Source of the DNA: an uncultured Clostridia bacterium
GTDB lineage: Bacteria; Bacillota; Clostridia; TANB77; CAG-508
Length of the DNA: 64,000 nt
Direction: 5' to 3'
NCBI GenBank assembly: GCA_934169775.1
Contig: CAKPOI010000004.1
Coordinates: forward strand, 1 to 64,000
Within the stretch, counting starts at the first letter, position 1; every line of letters starts with the position of its first letter. This document shows, one piece after another, positions 26,277-35,773 of the stretch. The position numbers were made by a program, and so were the translations under genes. The notes beneath the pieces were generated by a model. The model saw only the letters and a list, made by a program, of their open reading frames with translations, did no database searches and was not told the origin of the DNA.

Positions 26277-26771
26277 TTATATTTCTTTTACACCATCATC
26301 TATAAGATAACACATTTCTTCATGTGCTGAAATGTTATCATTAATTTTATTAACATCTAATTTTATGTATTTAATTGTTCCATTAGCCAAAAGATTTCCT
26401 TGTAAATCCAATATTGAAGATTCAACTGTAAAAAATTTTGAATTTTCTTTTACTAGTATCCCTTTTCCTATTAAATCTTGTTTATATGGAACTGGTTTTC
26501 TGTATTTTGTATCTAATGATATTGTAACTCCAAATTCTTCTTCATTTTGTTTTTTAGCCCAAAGAGCACGTAGTCCCATTTCATCCAACATTGCTGTTAT
26601 TAGTCCTCCATGTACTCTTCCTGGATAACTTTGATGTTCTTCTCTATATTGGAATTTTGTCATTACACTTCCATCTTCCATGTTATAGAATGGTGCTCTT
26701 AAACCATACTTGTTGTCTAATCCGCATATTATGCACATTTTACTGTTTCTTTGTTTGCTTATTACTTTCAT
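26277..26771 (-). CDS. PaaI-family hotdog-fold thioesterase
   Basis: A 164-residue hotdog-fold protein with the PaaI-type motif SYPGRVHGGLITAMLDEM (about residues 50-66). The Gly-His-Gly turn and downstream Asp/Glu are at the expected places. An N-terminal CIIC pair (Cys13, Cys16) precedes GLDNKYGLRAPFYN and may bind metal. It probably hydrolyses acyl-CoA thioesters; the substrate is unknown. It is the last gene of the suf-mnmA operon, 31 bp after mnmA, with AAAGGAG before ATG 26771. Confidence 0.85.
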   Translation of the reverse strand: MKVISKQRNSKMCIICGLDNKYGLRAPFYNMEDGSVMTKFQYREEHQSYPGRVHGGLITAMLDEMGLRALWAKKQNEEEFGVTISLDTKYRKPVPYKQDLIGKGILVKENSKFFTVESSILDLQGNLLANGTIKYIKLDVNKINDNISAHEEMCYLIDDGVKEI

Positions 26772-26802
26772 TTTTATTTTTCTCCTTTTTGGAATTTCAA
26801 AT

Positions 26803-27861
<1,059 letters not shown>

Positions 27862-27885
27862 TTTTTTACCCTTTTCTTTCATTTT

Positions 27886-28353
27886 TTAATGGCAGCAATC
27901 TATATTTCCGCTTCCTGTTTCAACTTCTTTATTTAACATATCTTCTAATGTGTGCCATGCAAGTAATGCACATTTTACTCTTGCTGGCATATTAGATACA
28001 TTTCTAAATGCAATTGCATCTTCTAATTTTTTTAGTTGTTCTTCATCAGTTGTCTCTCTTTTTATCATTTCTATAAATGTTTTTATTATTTCTTTGGCTT
28101 GTTCTATTGTTTTACCTCTTAATGTGTCTATCATTATAGAGGTTGATGCTTGTGATATTGCACATCCGTGTCCTAAAAATGCCATGTCTTCAATAATATT
28201 GTCTTTTACTTTTAGTTCTAATGTTATTTCGTCTCCACAGTTTGGATTATGTCCTACTTCACAGTAATTTGCATCTTCTAACTTTTTCTTGTTATATGAA
28301 TTCATACTGTGTTCCATTATTAAGTCATTATATACTTCTGTTAAATCTTCCAC
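27886..28353 (-). CDS. sufU: SufU-type Fe-S cluster/sulfur transfer protein
   Basis: This 155-residue IscU-like protein has the three conserved Cys residues: Cys39 (NPNCGDE), Cys64 (GHGCAISQAS) and Cys128 (PARVKCALLAW). The insertion between the second and third (about 80-115) identifies SufU, the zinc-containing sulfur acceptor of SufS in Firmicutes. The C-terminus has an extra IDCCH. The start is GTG (28353), preceded by AGGAAGG. It lies between sufS and mnmA on one transcript. Confidence 0.93.
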   Translation of the reverse strand: MEDLTEVYNDLIMEHSMNSYNKKKLEDANYCEVGHNPNCGDEITLELKVKDNIIEDMAFLGHGCAISQASTSIMIDTLRGKTIEQAKEIIKTFIEMIKRETTDEEQLKKLEDAIAFRNVSNMPARVKCALLAWHTLEDMLNKEVETGSGNIDCCH

Positions 28354-28417
28354 TATTCTTCTTCCTTCCTTTTGATTTTCTTGTTAATTGCTTTTTTCTA
28401 TTTTTGAAAATTAATGT

Positions 28418-29641
<1,224 letters not shown>

Positions 29642-29659
29642 TTAAAATCCCTTTCTTTT

Positions 29660-30751
29660 TTAATCTAGCCTTTTATCAATTTCATTTAAGATTTCATTTT
29701 TTAAATTTTCATCAGAAATTCTTTCAATAATCTTATTAAATTTAGATTTTACAATCAATTTAACTGCTTCTTTATAGCTAATACCTCTAGTCATAATATA
29801 GAATAATTGTTTTTCATCGACTTTGCCAGATGCTGTTGAATGATTTCCTTCTACATCTTCCTCTGTGCACAAAAGCATTGGTAGTGCTATTGATTTTGCT
29901 TTATTTGATAAAAGCATACAATATTCGTTTTCATTTCCTTTTGCTTTTTTTGCACCTTTTTTAAAATCAATTGTTCCCTTAAAATTCTTTTTCGCTTCGT
30001 CTTTTAATGCTCCTTGAACATCTATATCAATATTTGTTTTTTCTCCTTTTAGCTCTGCAATATAATTTAAGTCTTTCTTTTGGTTATTAATTCCTAAATA
30101 AATTGATTTTAAATCATTTTGTGCATTTTCTCCTATTATGTTTGAATAATAATTAGATACACTTGTTTTTGCTCCAATATCTATAATTGTGTAATTTACT
30201 TTTGAGTTTTTTTCTAATTTGTTTTCTATTGCTTCAAAATTATTAGATTCTTCATTTAATAAATTTACAATTGTTACATTTAGTTGTGCATTTTCTTTTG
30301 CTATTGTTCTTATTATTCCATTATGAAAGCACTTTTCTGATGTTTTGGATTTGTATTCAATAATTACATTTGTGTTTCCATTTGCTATTATTTCTATTTG
30401 ATTTATTAAGTTTAAATTGTTGTTGTCAAAATCATATATTATTTTTATAGTTTCTTTTTTTGTACTTGTTTGTATTTTTATTTTACTGTTTGCTGTTTCA
30501 TAATTTAATTCTTCTACTATTTTTCCTATTCCATAAGTTAGTGGTTCAGTTGATGTATTGTTTTCAATTTTTGTGTCTAAATCTTCTTTTGTTTGTGATG
30601 CATCTTTTTCTGTATTGCTTGTTTCTTTAATGATTTGAACATTTTTAAATTCAGCAATTTTCTCTGGCATTTCAAGTTCTACTTCTATATTATTAATTAG
30701 AAAATTTCTTGATGTTCTTACTGGTGTTTCATTTATTCTTAATTTTTCCAT
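29660..30751 (-). CDS. sufD: Fe-S cluster scaffold subunit SufD
   Basis: This 363-residue protein is the divergent partner of SufB in the SufBC2D scaffold. The N-terminal half is variable and Asn/Thr-rich. The C-terminal beta-helix is recognisable from GTIDFKKGAKKAKGNENEYCMLLS, AKSIALPMLLCTEEDVEGNHSTASG and QLFYIMTRGISYKEAVKL. Its ATG overlaps the sufB stop (TAATG), indicating translational coupling. SufD is usually the least conserved of the three core subunits, which is the case here. Confidence 0.9.
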   Translation of the reverse strand: MEKLRINETPVRTSRNFLINNIEVELEMPEKIAEFKNVQIIKETSNTEKDASQTKEDLDTKIENNTSTEPLTYGIGKIVEELNYETANSKIKIQTSTKKETIKIIYDFDNNNLNLINQIEIIANGNTNVIIEYKSKTSEKCFHNGIIRTIAKENAQLNVTIVNLLNEESNNFEAIENKLEKNSKVNYTIIDIGAKTSVSNYYSNIIGENAQNDLKSIYLGINNQKKDLNYIAELKGEKTNIDIDVQGALKDEAKKNFKGTIDFKKGAKKAKGNENEYCMLLSNKAKSIALPMLLCTEEDVEGNHSTASGKVDEKQLFYIMTRGISYKEAVKLIVKSKFNKIIERISDENLKNEILNEIDKRLD

Positions 30752-32151
30752 TATCCAATTGCCCCCTCTAATTCTAAATTTATTAAATTGTTCATTTCTA
30801 CTGCATATTCAACTGGTAGCTCTTTAGAAATAGGATATGCAAATCCTCTAACAATCATTGCTTTGGCATCTTCTTCTGATAATCCTCTGCTCATTAAATA
30901 AAATATTGTTTTGTCACTTATTTTTCCTATTTTTGCTTCGTGCGAAAATTGTACTTCATCTGTTCTTATGTCATTTACTGGTATTGTGTCAGATCTAGAT
31001 ATGTCATCTAACATAAGTGATTCACAGCTTACACTGCATTTTGAATTTTTGGCACTTTCATTTATTCTAACTAGTGCTCTATATGTGCAAGCTCCTCCGT
31101 CTTTTGATATTGATTTAGAGTTTACTACAGATGATGTGTTTGGTGCATTATGGATTACTTTAAATCCTGTGTCTAAATTTTGTCCTCCTCCTGCAAATGT
31201 GATTCCTGTATATTCTGTTTTTGCTCCTTCTCCATTTAATATGCTCATTGGGTATAACATTGAGATTTTTGAGCCAAATGATCCTGTTACCCAGTCTATT
31301 TGTGCATTTTTTCCTACTATTGCTTTTTTTGTATTTAAGTTCATCATATTTTTTGACCAGTTTTCTATTGTTGAATATCTTAAATATGCATCATCTTTTA
31401 CATATAGTTCTACACATCCTGCATGTAAGTTTACTTTATTATATTTTGGTGCTGAACATCCTTCTATAAAATGTAAGCTTGCTCCTTCGTCTACTATTAT
31501 TAGTGTGTGTTCAAATTGGCCTGATTCTGGTGAGTTTAGTCTAAAATATGATTGCAATGGTATGTCCAATTTTACTCCTTTTGGTATATACACAAATGAT
31601 CCTCCTGACCATACTGCTGCATGTAATGCTACAAATTTGTGGTCATTTATTGGTACACATTTCATAAAATGTTCTTTTACTATTTCTGGATATTCTTTTA
31701 CAGCTGATTCCATATCTGTGTATATTACGCCTTGTTTTATTAGATCTTCTTTCATGCTGTGATATACTACTTCTGAATCATATTGTGCTCCTACTCCTGC
31801 TAGTGATTTCTTTTCTGCTTCTGGTATTCCTAGTCTATCAAATGTGTTTTTTATGTCTTCTGGTACATCTTCCCAGTCTGAGTTTAGTTGTGTTTTTGGT
31901 TTTACATATGTTGCTATTTCGTCCATTTTTAGTTCTGATAAATCTGGTCCCCATGTTGGCATTTCTAGCTTATTGTATGTTTCTAAGGCTTTTAGCCTTA
32001 TTTCTAACATCCATTCTGGTTCGTTTTTTTGTTTTGATATTTTTCTTACTATTTCTTCATTTAGCCCTTTTTTCATTTTGAATTCATAGTTGTCTTTATC
32101 TTTTATATCATAAATATTTCTATTTATTTCTTCTATTTTAGTTTTAGCCAT
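30751..32151 (-). CDS. sufB: Fe-S cluster scaffold subunit SufB
   Basis: This 466-residue core scaffold subunit is highly conserved. It contains PTWGPDLS, GGSFVYIPKGVKLDIPLQSYFR, IEGCSAPKYN, SKSISKDGGACTYRALV, CSVSCESLMLDD and HEAKIGKISDKTIFYLMSRGL. The conserved Cys and Glu/His residues for cluster assembly lie in these segments. The start is ATG 32151 with AAAGGA at good spacing. The frame extends 17 codons further upstream, but that is repeat DNA. An inserted MITE-like element separates it from sufC. Confidence 0.95.
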   Translation of the reverse strand: MAKTKIEEINRNIYDIKDKDNYEFKMKKGLNEEIVRKISKQKNEPEWMLEIRLKALETYNKLEMPTWGPDLSELKMDEIATYVKPKTQLNSDWEDVPEDIKNTFDRLGIPEAEKKSLAGVGAQYDSEVVYHSMKEDLIKQGVIYTDMESAVKEYPEIVKEHFMKCVPINDHKFVALHAAVWSGGSFVYIPKGVKLDIPLQSYFRLNSPESGQFEHTLIIVDEGASLHFIEGCSAPKYNKVNLHAGCVELYVKDDAYLRYSTIENWSKNMMNLNTKKAIVGKNAQIDWVTGSFGSKISMLYPMSILNGEGAKTEYTGITFAGGGQNLDTGFKVIHNAPNTSSVVNSKSISKDGGACTYRALVRINESAKNSKCSVSCESLMLDDISRSDTIPVNDIRTDEVQFSHEAKIGKISDKTIFYLMSRGLSEEDAKAMIVRGFAYPISKELPVEYAVEMNNLINLELEGAIG

Positions 32152-32175
32152 TTTCTTCTTTCCTTTCTCAGCTTT

Positions 32176-32300
32176 AGTTGGAAAAGAATTAAATTTTGGC
32201 AAGGCAACTTTTATTTAAAAGGCAATGGCGCATACTCCGTGTATGTAACATAAGTTTTAAATGAAAGTTAACGTAGCCAAAATTGTAATTATTCTCCAAC
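32176..32300. mobile_element. MITE-like inverted-repeat element, copy A
   Basis: A 125-bp non-coding element with terminal inverted repeats GTTGGAAAAGAATTAAATTT and GTTGGAGAATAATTACAATT (complement of the right end), both running into GGC. A central small hairpin is CATAC-N5-GTATG. Its first 32 bases are identical to copy B at 55608-55730. The right end lies inside the 3' end of sufC and provides its last codons and TAA stop. No transposase is present in the window. Confidence 0.75.
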
Positions 32301-33047
32301 CACTTTCTGTTTTTTGTATTGTGCATATCCTGTTTCTTCAATCTCTTCAGCAAGTTCTGCTGTAGATGTTTTTACAATTTGTCCATTTACTAAAACATGT
32401 ACATAATCTACTTTTAAATGATTTAATATTTTAGTGTTGTGTGTTATTATTAAAACTGCATTTTCATAATTTTTATACATTTCTATTCCTTTTGAAACTG
32501 TTCTTATTGCATCTACATCTAGTCCAGAGTCTGTTTCATCTAGTATTGCTAGTTTTGGATTTAGCACTAACATTTGCATTATTTCATTTTTCTTTTTTTC
32601 TCCTCCAGAAAATCCTACATTTAGGTTTCTTTCTATCAATTTTGGATTCATGTTTAATTCTTCTACATATTTTTTTACAGTGTCTTTGAATTCAAATATT
32701 TTTACTGGTTTTTCTGTTATTTTATTTTTTGCATATTTTAAGAAATTCATTGTTGAGATTCCTGGTATTTCCTCTGGTAATTGAAATGACATAAATATTC
32801 CTTTTTTGGCAATTTGGTCTGTGCTTAAATTGTTTATATTTTCTCCTTCAAATTCTACTGTTCCACTTGTTTTAGTGTACTCTGGATTGTTTAATATGAC
32901 ATTTGCAAGTGTTGATTTTCCTGCTCCATTTGGTCCCATTATTACATGGATTTCTCCTTTTTTTATGTTTAAGTTTAATCCTTTTAGTATTTCTTTTTCT
33001 CCTGCGTTTACGTGTAAGTCTTTTATTTCTAATAAATTTTCACTCAT
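32289..33047 (-). CDS. sufC: SufC ATPase of the Fe-S assembly complex
   Basis: This 252-residue ABC-type ATPase powers the SufBCD scaffold. It has Walker A GPNGAGKST (38-46), a Q-loop at MSFQLPEEIPG, signature FSGGEKKKNEIMQ, Walker B LAILDETDSGLDVD and an H-loop ITHNTKIL. All match SufC. The start ATG 33047 is 12 bases from AAAGGA; an upstream in-frame TTG abuts the site. The final residues and stop codon come from the inserted element at 32176-32300. It is the second gene of the operon, behind the DtxR-like regulator. Confidence 0.95.
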   Translation of the reverse strand: MSENLLEIKDLHVNAGEKEILKGLNLNIKKGEIHVIMGPNGAGKSTLANVILNNPEYTKTSGTVEFEGENINNLSTDQIAKKGIFMSFQLPEEIPGISTMNFLKYAKNKITEKPVKIFEFKDTVKKYVEELNMNPKLIERNLNVGFSGGEKKKNEIMQMLVLNPKLAILDETDSGLDVDAIRTVSKGIEMYKNYENAVLIITHNTKILNHLKVDYVHVLVNGQIVKTSTAELAEEIEETGYAQYKKQKVVGE

Positions 33048-33158
33048 TTTATGATTCAATCCTTTCTTTTTATTAAAATTTTTTGTAAGCACGTTCTTTA
33101 ATTTATTGTATTGTTTTTTATATTTTAAAAAGTTCGAAGAACTTTCTAGAATATAAAA

Positions 33159-33632
33159 TTAATTAGTTTTTTCTATATTTATTTTATTAACATTTGTTTT
33201 TCTTTTTATGCAACTCCTACATTTTTCTTGGTTTATATCATAGTTACAATTTAATTCTCTTAGTCCTAATACATTATGTACATATTTTGCTAATTTATTT
33301 ATTGTTTCATCTGTCGTTACTAATTTTATTTTTTCTGCTTCTTCTTTTGCGGCTTCTTCTTCTAAATTTAATACATCTTTTAAAAATAAATATACTATGT
33401 CATATGCTTCTAATATTTTTTGTGCTAGACTTTCTCCTTGTTTCGTTAATTCTATTGTTCCATATGTTTCGTATTTTATTAGTTTTTCTTCTTTTAAATT
33501 GTTTAATGCTTTGTTTACACTTGGTTTTGTGCAATTCATTTTGTTTGCTATATCTGTTACTCTAATATTGCCATTTTGTTTTTGTAACACATACATTGTT
33601 TTTAAATATTCTTCTTGTGACTTTGATATCAT
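33159..33632 (-). CDS. DtxR-family regulator heading the suf operon, with C-terminal Cys cluster
   Basis: A 157-residue DtxR/MntR-like protein. The N-terminal winged helix (1-65) reads SQEEYLKTMYVLQ...IRVTDIANKMNCTKPSVNKALNNLK, very typical of the family, followed by a helical dimerisation region. Where DtxR/MntR have His and Glu metal ligands (EAxxxEH and an earlier His), this protein has EAEKIKL and AYD, so the usual metal site looks lost. In its place the C-terminus has Cys129, Cys138 and Cys141 in NCN...KCRSC. An Fe-S or metal-sensing role in control of suf is inferred. A consensus promoter with flanking GTTAGCC repeats lies upstream. Confidence 0.85.
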   Translation of the reverse strand: MISKSQEEYLKTMYVLQKQNGNIRVTDIANKMNCTKPSVNKALNNLKEEKLIKYETYGTIELTKQGESLAQKILEAYDIVYLFLKDVLNLEEEAAKEEAEKIKLVTTDETINKLAKYVHNVLGLRELNCNYDINQEKCRSCIKRKTNVNKINIEKTN

Positions 33633-33661
33633 TTTTTCTCCCTCTTATTTTTGTTAATCTC

Positions 33662-33704
33662 GGCTAACATTATACATCTTTTAATTTTGTTTGTCAAGGC
33701 TAAC
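33662..33704 (-). promoter_or_regulatory. Promoter of the suf operon with flanking GTTAGCC direct repeats
   Basis: On the minus strand, TTGACA (33692-33697) and TATAAT (33669-33674) are exactly 17 bases apart. GTTAGCC occurs twice, directly against the outer side of each box (33698-33704 and 33662-33668), 36 bp apart. The known DtxR site contains GTTAGCCTAAC; the upstream copy reads GTTAGCCTTGAC, so this is a plausible operator for the first gene's product. Confidence 0.75.
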
Positions 33705-33761
33705 TCTTCTATATTTATGCAATTTTAGCTTTGCTATAATATGTAAAAAAAGCTGAGATAT

Positions 33762-33791
33762 TAAAAATGAGACTACTTTTTAGCAGCCTCA
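33762..33791 (-). terminator. Terminator of the ABC exporter operon
   Basis: On the minus strand TGAGGCTGCT / AGTAGTCTCA forms a 10-bp stem (two G-U pairs) with an A-rich loop and is followed by TTTTT. It lies about 120 bp after the stop at 33911. Confidence 0.65.
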
Positions 33792-33910
33792 GTTTTAATA
33801 CCTTAGTTTTTTTCTATTAATAATATTAATTCATTTGCTCTTTTCTTTACAAGCATTTCTAATAATTTTATTCTTTTCTCTGATAAATTATATATTTTAT
33901 GTTTTTTGTC

Positions 33911-35773
33911 TTATTCTTCACATTCTTCAAATTGAGAATTGTATAGTTCTGAATAAAATCCATTTTTAGCAAGTAATTCTTCATGTGTTCCTTGTTCTAC
34001 AATGTCCCCATGATTCATTACTAATATTAAGTCTGCATTTTTTATGGTTGATAGTCTATGTGCTATTATAAAACTTGTTCTACCTTTCATTAAGTTATCC
34101 ATTGCAGATTGTATTTGTTGTTCTGTTCTAGTATCTATTGAACTTGTTGCTTCATCTAGTATTAGAATTTTTGGATCTGCTAATATTACTCTTGCTATTG
34201 TTAATAATTGTTTTTGACCAGCTGATATATTAGTTGATTCCTCATTGATTTTAGCATCATATCCTTTTGATAATGTTTTTATATAATGATGTATATGTGC
34301 TGCTTTTGCTGCTTCTATTACTTCTGAATCTGTAGCATCTGGTTTACTATATTTAATATTTTCTTTTATTGTTCCTCCAAATAGCCATGTATCTTGTAGT
34401 ACCATTCCAAACATTTTTCTAAGTTCTCCACGTTTGAAATCTTTTATATTATGTCCGTCTACTAAGATTTCTCCACTGTTTACATCGTAAAATCTCATTA
34501 GCAATTTTACCATTGTTGTTTTTCCAGCTCCTGTTGGTCCAACAATTGCTATTTTTTGTCCGTCTTTTACATTTGCATTAAAGTCATTTATTATTATTTT
34601 TTCTGGATCATATCCGAATTTTACGTTTTTAAATTCTATATTTCCTTTTAAACCTTCTGTTGATACTGGATTTTTTACATCTTCTATTTCTTCTTTTTCT
34701 TCTAAAAATTCAAATATTCTTTCTGCTGCTGCAATCATTGATTGTATTGTGCTTGATATTTGTGCCACTTGACCTATTGGCTGTGTAAATTGTTTATTAT
34801 ATTGTATAAAACTTTGTATGTTTCCTACTGTTATTCTTCCGTTTACTGCAAAATATCCTCCTAATATTGCTACAACTACATATCCTACATTTCCAACAAA
34901 ATTCATCAATGGATACATTAGTCCTGATAAAAATTGTGAACGCCATCCAGATTTGTATAATTCTTGATTTTCTTTTTCAAATTCTTTTATTGCTTGGTTT
35001 TCTCTACCAAAAACTTTTACAATATTATGTCCTCCATAAACTTCTTCAACTTGCCCATTTACATGTCCTAAATACTCTTGTTGTTTTACAAAGTATTTTT
35101 GTGATTTTCCTATTACATTTTTTAATATTATTGCTGATATTGGTAATATTAATAAACTTACTACTGTCATTTCCCAGCTTATTGAAAACATCATTACTAA
35201 TATTCCTATTATTGTACATATTGATGTTATTATTTGTGTTATACTTTGGTTTAGTCCTGTGCTTAGTGTATCAACGTCATTTGATATAATTGATAATACT
35301 TCTCCATTTGTTCTTTTGTCAAAATATTTCATTGGTAATTTGTTTATTTTTTGTGTTAATTCATTTCTGATTTTATATGTTACTTTTTGTGCTACTCCTG
35401 CCATTATATAGCTTTGTATCATTGAAAATGCTGCACTTATAACATATAAGCCTAATGCAAATAAAATAATTTGGCCTATTTTTGTAAAATCTATTCCTCC
35501 TGTTTGGTTTATTTTGTTCATTAGCCCTGTATATATTTCTGTTGTTGCATTTCCTAATATTTTTGGCCCTACTATACTAAATATTGTACTTCCTATTGCA
35601 AATATCATTACTATTATTATTGCTATTTTATAGCTTGAAAGTCTTTTGGCTAATTTTTTTGTTGTTCCTTTTACATCTTTTGCTTTTTCTGCTGGTCCTT
35701 GACTTCCATGTGGTCCTCCCATTGGTCCATGACCTTTCATTTTTGGAGGTGTTTTTGTTTCTTGATTACTCAT
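33911..35773 (-). CDS. Heterodimeric ABC exporter, subunit with consensus ATPase site
   Basis: This 620-residue half-transporter has a Met/His/Gly-rich N-terminus (HGPMGGPHGSQG), six TM helices (about 45-330) and a nucleotide-binding domain. Walker A is GPTGAGKTT, the signature ISAGQKQLLTIAR, Walker B ILILDEATSSID with the catalytic Glu intact, and the H-loop IIAHRLSTI. The partner encoded upstream has a degenerate site, so the pair is an asymmetric exporter like TM287/288 or BmrCD. I place the start at ATG 35773, overlapping the partner's stop by 8 bases (ATGAGTAA) and well spaced from GGAGG; an ATG six bases earlier is possible. The substrate is unknown, probably drugs, peptides or lipids. 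Confidence 0.93.
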   Translation of the reverse strand: MSNQETKTPPKMKGHGPMGGPHGSQGPAEKAKDVKGTTKKLAKRLSSYKIAIIIVMIFAIGSTIFSIVGPKILGNATTEIYTGLMNKINQTGGIDFTKIGQIILFALGLYVISAAFSMIQSYIMAGVAQKVTYKIRNELTQKINKLPMKYFDKRTNGEVLSIISNDVDTLSTGLNQSITQIITSICTIIGILVMMFSISWEMTVVSLLILPISAIILKNVIGKSQKYFVKQQEYLGHVNGQVEEVYGGHNIVKVFGRENQAIKEFEKENQELYKSGWRSQFLSGLMYPLMNFVGNVGYVVVAILGGYFAVNGRITVGNIQSFIQYNKQFTQPIGQVAQISSTIQSMIAAAERIFEFLEEKEEIEDVKNPVSTEGLKGNIEFKNVKFGYDPEKIIINDFNANVKDGQKIAIVGPTGAGKTTMVKLLMRFYDVNSGEILVDGHNIKDFKRGELRKMFGMVLQDTWLFGGTIKENIKYSKPDATDSEVIEAAKAAHIHHYIKTLSKGYDAKINEESTNISAGQKQLLTIARVILADPKILILDEATSSIDTRTEQQIQSAMDNLMKGRTSFIIAHRLSTIKNADLILVMNHGDIVEQGTHEELLAKNGFYSELYNSQFEECEE

